From: Eleginops maclovinus
Lineage: Eukaryota; Chordata; Actinopteri; Perciformes; Eleginopidae
Length of the DNA: 64,000 nucleotides
Assembly (NCBI RefSeq): GCF_036324505.1
Contig: NC_086368.1
Coordinates: 16,638,378-16,702,377, forward strand
Direction of reading: 5' to 3'
Shown here: positions 1 through 10,911 of the stretch, piece after piece
Numbering within the stretch: the stretch's first letter is position 1
Layout: the number at the start of each line of letters is the position of its first letter
Made by a program: the position numbers and the translations under genes
Notes under the pieces: generated by a model
The model's database searches: none
Told to the model about the DNA's origin: nothing
Seen by the model: the letters and a program-made list of their open reading frames with translations, nothing else

Positions 1-1874
1 TAATAAACTTAAACGATAATCCGGTATCCATTCACGAGACAACTGTGGAGCTCAAGATAAACACAATAGACACAATTGGCCGCCTACAATCTACGTCATC
101 AAGAAACGACGGGAGTCACACACAACACAGCCCCCCTGCAACTTCCTGTAGTCAGAACTACAAAACAATGTAACGATAACTTCACAATCTGGAAGATTAT
201 TTTTTTTAGTAAAGATGGAAATGGTGTACATACATATTAAAAGAAAGTTCAACGATGAGAGTTTTGTAATTCATGAAATCACGACTTTGGTACGGGATAA
301 GGGTCAGGGCATAACTAATAACAAACAAACAAGCTGTTAAATGTATAACAATATTAATGATCGTAAAATTAACAAAACAACAAATGAACCCACACAAGAG
401 CTTTACCTAACTTAGGTTATTTTGTAAAAAAAAAAAAAAAAAAGTAAGTTTCCATATGTTCAATCTGGATTCGAATGTTTTGTGTTTTAAAGACATAGTG
501 TGTGCTGTTTTTTAAATTTAAAGTAAGATGGTAATCTATCAATGTAAAAGTTGGCTATGTTTGCAATGATGGGTCATTTCGGAATGTTTCATATTAATAG
601 CACACCGTGTTCTACATCGGGCTTTTTAACTCCCGGAACCTTAGTTGGAGCTACCTCTACGGAGACGGTTTTTATGGTTACACTAAAAGAAATTGGAAAT
701 TTGCAACGTTTATCAGTTGATTTAATTTAAACAGGTTCTGTGGGAATTATTTGGTCTGTCGGTGTATGCACAGCGAGGTTTCTTGAGGAGCACAGCGCAG
801 CCGCATGCACGGTAAGATCATCAGCGGACTGATGTGTGTGTTCAGCTGGCGCTTCCTACCTAGCCGACAAGGATAGCCTTGTTGTATTTCAGGCTAGCAT
901 TAGCGCCGCTACCGTTACCCCTGCTCAATATAAACGATTGTTATCTTTCAACGACATCCCACAAAACAGTCGTTTTTGGAGGGAAAGCTGTTTTTCCTCC
1001 CCACCCAAGTTACAATCAGCTCCCCCCTGTTTTGCTGCCATTGATGGACATTGAACGGTTAAACAACGACGTGTTTTAGCGTTTGAATTAGCGTTTATTG
1101 TTCTGCAATTAGCTAGCACGGTGTTGTGCTCACTGTGTCTGAATATCAATAATATTTATATGCATTAGGTTATTTAGATCAACACGCCAACCCAGGACAG
1201 ATGCTTGGAGTAAATGTCCATTAATAATCAACATTATACAATAGATAAGCTGCAGAGGTAGCTTCATGTTAGCGGCACAAAACCCTTTGGGTGACATCTC
1301 TATAGGTAGCCTCACCTAAACATTGATCGTTATTCATAAGATCACGCACTGATGAATATTTCTATCCTGTGGATTCAGATGTCTGACATTCAGTGCATGA
1401 CATATGCTAATGTAAACATACTGCATGAGGACAAAAGGAGCCTCATAATAGTAGCCTTATTTGGAAATACCACAACAGGGATAACTTCCATTCAATATGA
1501 ACACTAAACTTTTATGAATTGACTGACAGACATTATTTGTGCACCTGTACCTTACCTTTCACGGAAAGGTAGATTTTCCATGTAGTTAAGATGATTGTGA
1601 TCCAATTTAAAAAAGGACTCGGAGGCATCAGGTATATAAATATTTAAAGTCTAATTTCCTTATGACTTCTACTACAGAAAACAAGTGTTTTATTAGAAGT
1701 ATTGTGCTGTTCTTTTTTTCAACTATGTGCATGTGTCTTGCTTGTTAACTGCTTCAGATGGAACACATACTGTACTATACTTTGTTTCAAACATGTTATG
1801 TTTACTTTTGGCTCTATGATTTTATCATGCGGTGGCAAAGGTAACTTTGGTAATTCACACATTTTAATGACTCG
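1..1874. other. Unassigned 5' flank; possible rad54l2 promoter and non-coding first exon
   Basis: No open reading frame here looks like a known protein. A moderately GC-rich stretch at about 730-811 ends in a good splice donor (CACG followed by GTAAG at 811/812). Because rad54l2 has its coding start in an exon with an upstream acceptor at 15706, a non-coding first exon near 730-811 is a reasonable guess. That would make the whole transposon nest part of intron 1. There is a run of A at 427-442. The rest is AT-rich sequence in which I see nothing specific. The exon assignment is inference only. Confidence 0.3.
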
Positions 1875-2063
1875 ATGGGTGTGGAGGACACGGTGCGTGC
1901 AAAGTTTTGGTTGTGCTGCAGCTTGATTTCCTATCCTCTGTAAGAAGGGTCGAACGACTTGTGAGGAAGAACGGCTGTCCACAGGCAGTTCCAACTTTAA
2001 CAGACTTTATCGCAGGGTGATGAACTGAACATTGATGTAGGTTTAGCAGGGGTTAGCGTGTTA

Positions 2064-2292
2064 CAGTGCCGGCGCTAAGGGGGGGCATTCGAGGGCCGTG
2101 CCCCCCCTAGCGGTCATTGATGCCCCTCCTACCAGCTGTGAAGCATATTCTCGATCTGTCACAATCGACTATAATTGACGCTGAGTTCGAAGTTGCTAAA
2201 GAGTGTTTAACGTCACAAAAGCAAGCAAGCAAGCCCCCCCCCCGCCAATGACCCAATGCCCCTCAAGTAGATCTGCTCTGGCGCCGACTCTG
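2064..2292. mobile_element. Non-autonomous hAT element (MITE), 229 bp
   Basis: It is present in this LTR but absent from the sister LTR, which shows the empty site at about 8273-8290. It is flanked by the perfect 8-bp duplication GCGTGTTA at 2056-2063 and 2293-2300. Its ends are imperfect inverted repeats: CAGTGCCGGCGC on the left, and on the right the reverse complement reads CAGAGTCGGCGC. An 8-bp duplication and CAG...CTG ends are hAT traits. It holds a G-run/C-run hairpin at about 2079-2110 and no coding capacity. Confidence 0.88.
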
Positions 2293-2330
2293 GCGTGTTA
2301 TACAGGGTGTGTTCTCTCGTGTGGGTTTGT

Positions 2331-2333
2331 GTG

Positions 2334-2400
<67 letters not shown>
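2331..2400. repeat. (GT)n microsatellite
   Basis: There are about 33 uninterrupted GT units. The equivalent place in the sister LTR (about 8312-8334) has only a short interrupted run, so the expansion came after the element inserted. Cysteine/valine- or histidine/threonine-rich reading frames here are artefacts of the repeat. Confidence 0.97.
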
Positions 2401-2404
<4 letters not shown>

Positions 2405-3050
2405 GTCTCTGTAACATAAAGATGAAGCAGAAATCAGTAAACAGGTAATGTAGAGGGATGATACAGTTGTCATCTACATTAAGAAAAGGCACAATTGGCT
2501 GGCCTATGCCGCCCTCTATTGGCCAAAGGCCGCAACAGCATAGCACCGACATATGCTATTACACGAGGCCTAACTATTATAACATAAACACATAACAAAG
2601 TACAGGAATGCACACGATTCTATATAATAACTATAGTGTACATAATAATGCTTACATTAGCCCAGCACTTAATGGGTGATAGCGTTATACGTTAATACAG
2701 GCTGTGCTGCCACGTGCTCCGCATGGCAAGGCTAGCTGCTATGGCTAACTAACCTCATTAAACTTACTGAATACTCCACTGGACAAGACTACATGCACTT
2801 ACATTTTTCATGCACGCACACGCATGTCCACAACACAGACTCCGCCAACATTATATCACAGTTGTGTGGTTATAACACAATAGTGACAGTCCGATCGCCA
2901 TCAGTCTCCTTGCTTCCACTGAACAGCAAGTGCACGTTGCGAAATGGCGCCACATGGTTGAGACCACTTGTAATTCTGGCTAGGGGTCACACGGAATAGT
3001 CCAACTAACGGGGGAGTTTTATACAGCCGCCCCCTAATGTGCACAGCACA

Positions 3051-3408
3051 TTAGGATCCCGTAAAAGTCCCTGTTACTATGACTGCATCCTCAGCAGGCA
3101 TCTCCGGCAGGATGACGACTTTGGCAACGGAGCGGAGATAGGTGTGCTTCCCTATAGCCACGTCTGCCACCCTGATCCGTCCATCTGGGCTTGACGTCAC
3201 CTGTTTGACTCTGCCCACAGGCCAAAGAGCACGTGGCAGTTGTGAGTCTACAACCATTACCACTTGCCCCACTGTCAGATCTGGAGTGGACTGCTGCCAC
3301 TTCTGACGTTGCTGCAGGCTTGGGAGGTAACGCTGGGTGAACTGAGTCCAGAATTGGTCGGCGATGACTTGGCTGTGTCTCCATCTACGTCTGCCGAGCT
3401 CTCCTGGT
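3051..3408 (-). pseudogene. BEL/Pao pol C-terminal region (after integrase), remnant
   Basis: On the minus strand the reading frame runs from about 3408 to a stop at 3051. It contains GRRRWRHSQV, a region with WTQF, and then VGQVVMVVDSQLPRALWPVGRV. This is the domain that follows integrase in BEL/Pao polyproteins (the DUF5641-type region, by recollection). It continues the frame that ends at 3846 in the main pol ORF, but the solo LTR at 3414-3840 splits the two. It lies directly before the purine tract and the 3' LTR, as expected for the pol terminus. Confidence 0.8.
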
Positions 3409-3413
3409 CCATA

Positions 3414-3840
3414 TGTAGATTAACTACCTCCAAAATAAACAGCAGGACGTCGGATATGAAAACAAAGGCTTCTTTATTTAGAGAAATCAGTAGCGACCAT
3501 TACACGTTCAGCAAACACCAACAAAACATATAATCAACAGCTCCATGTATGCTAGTCATTTTTCGTATAAGCGGCACTACTTATCATCCTAAGGAAAACG
3601 CGCGTAACTCTTGTTATAGCCGCTAAGCATTCTGGTAGTTTCTTAACCCTTTGTTAGGCAATAGAACAGAAAACATATCTCAAATCAATATCAATCAGAT
3701 AGAATACAACAAAATATAATTATTTCTAACTCTCCTTTTAACTGTAAATAGTAATACAACCTTTAGCAGCTTTCTATGCATTAAATCAATAAACAGATTA
3801 AATCATTAATCTTAAAACTGTAAGCTATTAAGTTACAACA
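3414..3840 (-). mobile_element. Solo LTR (427 bp) inserted in BEL/Pao pol
   Basis: The insert starts TGTAG and ends ACAACA. It is flanked by the 5-bp direct repeat CCATA at 3409-3413 and 3841-3845, and removing it with one CCATA rejoins the pol reading frame. In minus sense an AATAAA (3470-3476 region) lies about 60 bases from the 3' end, as in an LTR with R-U5. No internal coding sequence is present, so it is most simply a solo LTR left by LTR-LTR recombination. Its parent family is not recognised. The minus orientation rests on the AATAAA alone. Confidence 0.8.
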
Positions 3841-6434
3841 CCATATGCTGCCTGAGGGAGAGAGGCATCTCGCCGCCCCATGAGCAGCAGATTTGGAGTA
3901 ATGGGATCCTCATCTGCGATGTCGGATGACACATAGCCAAGCGGCTTTGATGTCTGTTTTCTGGGAGCGACACGCGATCGGGCCATGACAAAGGTGGTGT
4001 GGACCACGTCATGAGAAGCCTGCAGCTGCAGATATGCCACTGCTCCATAAGCACGCTCTGAGGCGTCGCAGAAAACATGCAGCTGGATTGAGCGGTTTTC
4101 AGTTTCAAGTGTGATGTTGCACCTGGGAATACTGATGCTAGGCAGATGTTGAAGCTCACTAACCCACTCCTGCCACTGGCGAAGTAGCTCATCCTCGATT
4201 GGCTCATCCCAGCCTGTCTCCTTCTTCCAGAGAGACTGCACAAGGACTTTAGCTTGCGTGGTGAAAGGCGTGATGTAGCCTAGTGGGTCATATTGTGAGG
4301 CTAATATCCTGTAGACGTTGCGCTTTGTGGCGTCTGCAGATGAAACTGGGCGGCATTTATATCCAATCCTGTCAGATGGACAGTGCCATGCGAGCCCAAG
4401 GGTTGGCTCCTGAGGATCAGCCTGGTTAGCCTTTAGCCACAGATCACATCCCTCTGATCTGGCATCAGATGGTAGGTGAGCCACCGTCTCTGGGTGATTG
4501 CTGGCCCACTGCCTGATCTCAAACCCACCAGCAGCAAGAATCTGCCTTGTGTTGTCAATGAGCTGTTTAGCTTGAGTTGCTGTAGGTAGGGACTGAAGGC
4601 AGTTGTCAACATAAAATGAGTGCAGAACTGAATTCACAACATCTTCATTCTCTTTTCCGTGGCTCTGTACGTGCCGCTGGAGGGCATAAGTGGCGCAACA
4701 GGGGCTGCCTGTTGTCCCAAAGGGGAGCACCCGCCACTGGTAAATGTCTGGGCTCCGTTCCCTCTCCATGTCTCTCCAAATAAACCTTAACAGGGGCTGA
4801 TCCTGTGGAAGAAGGCGCACCTGGTGAAACATTCCTTTGATGTCTCCGCTCACAGCCACAGGATGTTCTCTGAATCGCAGCAGGACGCCGAGTAAGGAAG
4901 GGCCAAGGGTTGGACCAGGTAACAACTGGTCATTAAGGCAGCCTTGCTGGTGATGGAAGGAGCAGTTAAAAACCACTCGGGGCTTCCGATTTCGGTGTAC
5001 AAGGTGATGAGGGATATACCAGGACTCCTCTGTGCTTTCAACCTGATCGGGTGTGAGTTTGATGGTGTAGCCTGCCTGCTCCAGTTTGTGGATTTCCTGA
5101 TTGTACACTTGCGCCAGCTCGGGGTCCTTTGCCAGGCGCCTCTCTGTGGATCGCAGGAGAGCCATGACTACGTCTGGGCGAGTCTTTAATTTAGCAACAT
5201 TTTTTCGGCGCAGAAGAGGAGTTGCATAGCGGGAAATGCCCTCGACATCAACTCGCGCTGTCTTTGCCTCCAGTGTCTCCAAGGCCTCTTTGTCCTGCTT
5301 TGACCGAGTGGCTTCTCTCTCGGGCCGAAATGGCAGCACATCAAGCTGCCATAGTCTTTCAACACTGGTGCGCAGGTCTTGAGAGTGTAGAGGGATTAAT
5401 GATGTTTGGAGACAAGTGGCTCCATCGGGCTGATGGAGGAAAGTAGCTGGTCCCTGTATAGCCCAGCCAAGTTTAGTTTTCACAGCGACAGGGCTGCCTA
5501 GGGGCCCCATCCTGACAGGAGATGTGGGAGTGATAAGCTGTGGGTTGTCTGAGCCTATCAGAAGCATAGGTTGTACACCTTTGAATGCTTTAAGTGGAAT
5601 ATTTCCCAGGTGGGAATACTTCTGCTGTAAAACATCCATTGGGCAGGATTGTTTACCAAGGTCTAGCTCTTTAGCAGTGAAGGCATGGCTGATGTGATGT
5701 CTCACTTGAGGGCATCCTGGTGCTGACACATCAAAGGACACAGAGGCTCCCTGCAGCTCTGACACCTCCTGTCTGATAGTGCGGAGTTTGAGCGACTCAT
5801 CTGCTCCGCCCAGTTGCAAGTAGTATACTGTAGATGAGAGTATGATGGTTCTTTCGGACCCATCATCCAGGATAGCATGTGTGGATAGTGTTTTGCCTTT
5901 ACTGTGGAGTTTCACTGGCACGACCTTTAACATCACTCTGCCAGAGTGGGTGACTTGATCCAAGTAGATGGCGCTGGATACTGTACTCACTGCAAGGACA
6001 CTCTTATCTGTGCTGGAAACAGTCTCGTGCAGACACGGTTTCTTCAGAGTGCAGTTATCAGGCGGATGTGCCCTGCCACACTTCCAGCAGCGTTTATTGT
6101 CTTTTATCCATGCTGCTATTTGTGTGGTTGTCAGCTTGCTGAGGTCATGACATGAGTTCAGGTAATGTTCTGTACTGTTGCAGAAGGGACAGAAGGGCTT
6201 GAAACGTTCCCTTTTATTGTCTTTAGGTGTCTCTCTCTTCCCGGAAGAAGATGTTGTAGAGGCAGTAATAGGCTTATCTGGGACTTGGTTAGTGCCATAA
6301 TAAACAGTAGATTGAGGTTTTGAAGCCTTGAATTGTTTCTGCTCTCTACGCTCTGAGGGTGGCTTGTCGGCAGTGTAGCTTTCTGTAGCTCGCCTGGATA
6401 TCTGGATTGCTTGTGATTTCCTCTCCAACCACAC
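3828..6434 (-). pseudogene. BEL/Pao gag-pol: zinc knuckles, protease, reverse transcriptase, truncated RNase H
   Basis: This is an 868-codon open frame. In order it has two Cys-rich knuckles (CPFCNSTEHYLNSC near residue 82 and CWKCGRAHPPDNC near 116), a retropepsin-type active site (ILDDGSERT, about 190), and a reverse transcriptase. The RT has DIKGMFHQV and the catalytic box FYVDNCLQS (about 600), where many RTs have YVDD; this form occurs in fish BEL elements. An RNase H start FCDASERAYGAV follows (about 780). Near plus coordinate 3945 the frame jumps in phase from the early RNase H region (MARSRVAPRKQ) to sequence normally found after integrase (LGYVSSDIADEDPITPN). The catalytic part of RNase H and all of integrase are therefore missing. 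The last few codons read into the solo LTR. Upstream frames are shifted. Confidence 0.88.
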
Positions 6435-6441
6435 AGCAAGA

Positions 6442-8058
6442 TCAGGGAGTGTGTAGGTGTTCGTAGTGCCACTGCAGAATGCCTGTTGTTAAACAATACT
6501 CTGCAAAGCCGTCCCTGTATGAGGATGGGAGTTTAGTAAGCAGTCTATCCACATGAGACCCACACAATAGTTCAGTTCTAGCTGCACCATCCAGGCTGCT
6601 AAGCAGTCCAACAAGGCTATTAACTGACAGAGCAAAGTCCTCAAAGCCCACGGCATCTCCATATTTCACAGCAGGCGCATTAAGGATGGTGTTTATTTCA
6701 CCTTGCACTAACTGTCTTGGCTGTCCATAGCGCTGCTGCAGTGCCTGCATGGCCTAAGTGTATGGCATGGTGTCATGGACATAGGCTACTTCTTGGCTAT
6801 TTGGAAGGCACTGGGAAATTTGAGATGGTCTAGCAGCACTTGGTATTTATAATCTTCAGACAGGTGAGCATGTGGACCCAATACCCCATCTAGCCCTTTC
6901 TTCAGCAGCAGGAAATCACTCTCTTTCCCAGTCGTGAAACTGATCAGTTTGGGCCGCGGAATACCATATGAGGAGGATATGGCCATCTCCATCAAGTTTG
7001 GCATCTGTGCCGCTGGCTGGGCCTGAGCGTACAGAGGCACGTTATGGTGTGTGGGCGGTGGAAAGGTATTTGGATAGCTGGTGGAGTGAGGTGGATGCAC
7101 ATGGGGAGCTGTGGGCTGAAACGCGTGCTGTTGGCCTGCAGCCTGAGGGGGATGCTGTGGCTGCAGAACGGGAGGCTGCCCTAGAAGATGTGAATTCATG
7201 CCGGGAATCATAGCAGGCATGTGTTGTTGGTACTGTACAGGATTCGGATGTGCCTGAGGGTAAGCAGGTTGCCAGACGGCAGGAGGAGGACTTGGCCGGG
7301 CAGTGGTATATGCCGGAGACCGTTGCTCCTGGTGCTGCTGTTGCTGTGGCAGAAGTGGATATGGTAGGCCAGCTGGAGCAGATCCAGGCCGTGGCGCCAG
7401 AGGGGAATGCGCAGGTGAGACAGGCATTTGAGGAAAGGGGACATAATGTCCTGGAGAAGCGGGAGCCAATCGGACTGGAGCATGTGTTGGACTGAGGTGT
7501 GATGCTTGTTGCTGACGAGGTGGCTGGAAAGGAGAGGCCTGTGTATTATGGGGCAATGTTTGGAACACAGCAGGTAATGATGGCACCGAGGCAGGTGATG
7601 TCGGTGGAGGCATATCCACACGGCCTTCATCAGTGATGGTTGCAGGTCGTCTGATGTCTGAAGAGAGGAGAGGCAGACTAGCGGTACGTTCTGGCATGAG
7701 CTGGGGCGCATGTGGCATACGCCTGCCGAGTTCCATCGATGTCTGTAGTGTGCTCTGTAACATCCTGACCTGCTGCTGTACATCCCATACACACTGTTCC
7801 ATACGGCGTAATCTATCCGTTTCAGGGTCTTCCCTTCCTTCAGTCCAGCGTCGTTCAGGTGTGGATGTTTCGATAGTTCAACCCTGGGTGAGACCCAGTG
7901 TCACTGCGTTGTATGTCGTCTGGCAGTGCAGGTGGAACAAGCCGTCGGGGTGGATAAGCCAGAACGTAGTCCTCTAAATGTCCCGGGACCCTTTGGGGCC
8001 GGCGAGGACGAGCACCTTGACGTTCTTCTTCCTCATTGTGATGTTGTGATGTCGCCAT
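6442..8058 (-). pseudogene. BEL/Pao gag region, broken into three frames
   Basis: The minus-strand pieces are 8058-7855 (start ATG just inside the primer site), 7802-6786 (338 codons, Pro/Gln-rich and then a folded part near LISFTTGKESDFLLLKKGLDG) and 6750-6442. They continue one another once two frame shifts (near 7870 and 6790), a TAG codon at about 6752 and another shift near 6470 into the long pol frame are allowed for. The position directly after the primer binding site fits gag. The function would be the capsid of the retroelement, and this copy cannot make it. Confidence 0.75.
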
Positions 8059-8079
8059 TAGGAAAAGCTGTCAACACAA

Positions 8080-8096
8080 TCCGGCTCGAAGGACCA
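8080..8096 (-). promoter_or_regulatory. Primer binding site, tRNA-Tyr type
   Basis: In minus sense, two bases after the 5' LTR end, the sequence is complementary to the 3' end of vertebrate tRNA-Tyr including CCA. The plus strand reads TCCGGCTCGAAGGACCA. I matched this from memory of the tRNA-Tyr acceptor and T-arm sequence. Confidence 0.75.
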
Positions 8097-8477
8097 TTTG
8101 TGGAGTACAGGTGCGTGCAAAGTTTTGGTTGTGCTGCAGCTTGATTTCCTATCCTCTGTAAGAAGGGTCGAACGACTTGTGAGGAAGAACGGCTGTCCAC
8201 AGGCAGTTCCAACTTTAACAGACTTTATCGCAGGGTGATGAACTGGACATTGATGTAGGTTTAGCAGGGGTTAGCGTGTTATACAGGGTGTGTTCTCTCG
8301 TGTGGGTTTGTGTGTAAATGTGTGTGTGTGTGTGTTCTCTGTAACATAAAGATGAAGCAGAAATCAGTAAACCGGTAATGTAGAGGATGATACAGTTGTC
8401 ATCTACATTAAAAAAAGGCACAATTGGCTGGCCTATGCCGCCCTCTATTGGCCAAAGGCCGCAACAGCATAGCACCG

Positions 8478-10449
8478 GTGGAGTCGAACTACAAGGGCTC
8501 CAACGCCAGAAATATGTGGTCTGGACTAAAAACAATAACAGACTACAAAAGGACAACGAGTGGTGCTGAGGAAGTGTCTGCATCTCTCCCAGATGAACTG
8601 AACACATTTTATGCACGCTTTGAGAAGCCCCCGGCTGTGGAGGCACAAAAGGTCCAGGATCCCTGCTCACTGGTTTTAACCAGTGCAGATGTGTGTAGAT
8701 CTCTGAAAAGGATCAACGCACACAGGGCTCCTGGACCTGATGGCATCCCTGGCCGTGCTCTCAAGGTGTGTGCAGTTCAGCTGGCAGATGTGTTCACAGA
8801 CATTTTCAATAGGTCACTGCTCCAGTCTGTAGTCCCCCCATGTTTTAAAGAGTCCATCATTGTCCCTGTCCCCAAAAAGACAAAACCCATCTGCCTCAAT
8901 GACTACCGCCCAGTTGCACTCACCTCCATCATCATGAAGTGCTTTGAGCGGTTAGTCAAAACTTTTATCACCTCCTCCCTCCCTGGACCCCCTGCAGTTT
9001 GCCTACAGAGCAAACAGGTCCACGGATGATGCCATCTCCCTCACCCTCCACACTGCCCTCTCCCACCTGGACCAGAGGAACACTTATGTGAGAATGCTGT
9101 TCATTGACTACAGTTCAGCATTCAACACCATTGTGCCCTCCAAGCTCATCATTAAGCTCAGGGACCTTGGGCTCAACAGCGCCCTCTGTGACTGGATCAT
9201 GAGCTTCCTGACGGGCAGATCCCAGGCAGTGCAGATGGGGAACATCACATCCCCCACCTTGACCCTCAACACCGGAGCCCCTCAGGGTTGTGTGCTTAGC
9301 CCTCTCCTCTACTCCCTGTTCACGCACGACTGCGTGGCCACACACAGCTCCAACACCATCATCAAGTTTGCTGACGACACGACCGTCATCGGCCTGATCA
9401 CAGACGGCGATGAGACGGCGTACAGAGAGGAGGTCAGAGCCCTAACATCTTGGTGCCAGGACAACAACCTCCATCTCAACGTCAGCAAAACAAAGGAGCT
9501 GATTGTGGACTACAGGAAGAGGCAGAGAGAGGCACACACACCCATCACCATCGACGGGACTCCTGTGGAGAGAGTCAGCAGCTTCAGGTTCCTCGGGGTA
9601 AACATCAGTGAGGACCTGACATGGACACATCACACCAGGGTCATATCCAAGACGGCTCGACAGCGGATCTTCTTCCTCCGCAGGCTGCGGAAGTTCAACA
9701 TGGACTCCAGGATACTCTGCAACTTCTACAGGTGCACCATCGAGAGTATCCTGACTGGCTGCATCACCGCCTGGTATGGCAGTTGCACCGCCCTCAACCG
9801 TAAGACTCTACAGAGGGTGGTGAAAACTGCTCAGCACATCACCAGGACGGAGCTGCCATCCATGGAGGACCTCTACACCCAGCGGTGTAGGAAGAAGGCC
9901 GGTAGGATATTAAAGGACCCCCATCACCCCAGCAACAGTCTGTTCTGTCTGCTGCCGTCTGGCAGACGGTACCGCAGCATCCGGACCAAGACCACCAGAC
10001 TCAGAGACAGTTTTATACCACAGGCTATAAGACTGCTGAACTCCTGAGCTGTGTGAATGTCTACTCACATCTTTTTATAGTACACACATATATATATATT
10101 ATACACATCTGCCATACATATGTTTATAGTACACATATCTATATATTATACATATCTGCCATATTCATCTGCTATACATAATGCATCTGTCCATACCTCC
10201 TCATTCAACAGTGTAAAGTGTTTAAATACTCTCAATGTATTCCACATATGTATATATTTCACCTCCTCAAATCTTTATTGTTGATATTGTAAATATTCTT
10301 CTCTCTTTTTGCACTATTTTATTTATCTTATTTGCACCATGTATGTTGAGTTGTTGGAGGAGCACGCGACATAAGATTTTCATTGCCAACATATACGCTG
10401 TATCTGCTGTGCATATGACAAATAAAACCTTGAAACTTGAAACATTGAA
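8478..10449 (+). mobile_element. 5'-truncated L2/CR1-like LINE with 3' tail
   Basis: It interrupts the LTR between AGCACCG and ACATATG, which are adjacent in the sister LTR at about 2540-2550. A short flanking repeat ACCG (8474-8477 and 10450-10453) is a possible target duplication. The insert has a reverse transcriptase frame, an AT-rich 3' untranslated region and a tail with AATAAA followed by repeated CTTGAAA units, as in L2-type LINEs. The 5' end is cut inside the ORF, so no endonuclease is present. The same 3' tail occurs at 23232-23391. Confidence 0.85.
8491..10047 (+). pseudogene. LINE reverse transcriptase ORF2, truncated and frameshifted
   Basis: Two frames (to 8983 and from about 8984 to 10047) join across a one-frame shift near 8983, where a proline-rich stretch reads out of phase. 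RT motifs are visible: [65 protein letters not shown] and the catalytic FADDTT. A C-terminal region with CITAWYG and SGRRYRSIR follows. This arrangement is typical of fish L2/CR1/Rex1-type (Jockey superfamily) LINEs. I do not separate these clades by eye. The N-terminal endonuclease is absent. Confidence 0.85.
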
Positions 10450-10595
10450 ACCGACATATGCTATTACACGAGGCCTAACTATTATAACATTAACACATAA
10501 CAAAGTACAGGAATGCACACGATTCTATATAATAACTATAGTGTACATAATAATGCTTACATTAGCCCAGCACTTAATGGGTGATCGCGTTATAC

Positions 10596-10622
10596 ACATA
10601 GACTGTGTATATACAGTCTATG
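10596..10622. repeat. 27-bp palindromic insertion with 7-bp flanking duplication
   Basis: The arms CATAGACTGT and ACAGTCTATG enclose a 6-base loop. The insert is flanked by GTTATAC at 10589-10595 and 10623-10629. The sister LTR has a single GTTATAC (2694-2700) and no palindrome. It looks like an end-to-end remnant of a small DNA transposon. Confidence 0.75.
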
Positions 10623-10911
10623 GTTATACATTAATACAGGCGGTGCTGCCACGTGCTCCGCATGGCAAGGCTAGCTGCTATGGCTAACTAACCTCATTTA
10701 CGGAGTTAGCCGGGTAATTGCGGACACAAACTTACTGAACACTCCACTGAACAAGACTACATGCACTTAAATTTTTCATGCACGCACACGCATGTCCACA
10801 ACACAGACTCCGCCAACACTATATCACAGTTATATGGTTATAACACAATAGTGACAGTCCGATCGCCATCAGTCTCTTTGCTTCCACTGAACAGCAAGTG
10901 CACCTTGCGAA

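Larger units (their letters stand above)
1880..3025 (-). repeat. BEL/Pao 3' LTR (minus sense)
   Basis: It is a direct repeat of the LTR at 8099-11905. Matching blocks include 1893-2063 with 8108-8288, 2293-2542 with 8279-8477, and 2543-3025 with 10454-11905, apart from nested insertions. It starts TG and ends CA. This copy alone carries the 229-bp hAT element at 2064-2292 and a strongly expanded (GT)n run. Confidence 0.9.

Noticed and set aside
2203..2473. Overlapping frames of about 80 codons across the GT repeat
   Set aside because: They are long only because (GT)n lacks stop codons; the residues are simple Val/Cys or His/Thr repeats.
8080..8096. tRNA-Tyr-like sequence as a tRNA gene fragment
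   Set aside because: Only the 3' end including CCA matches, and CCA is not encoded in vertebrate tRNA genes. Its place next to an LTR makes it a primer binding site.
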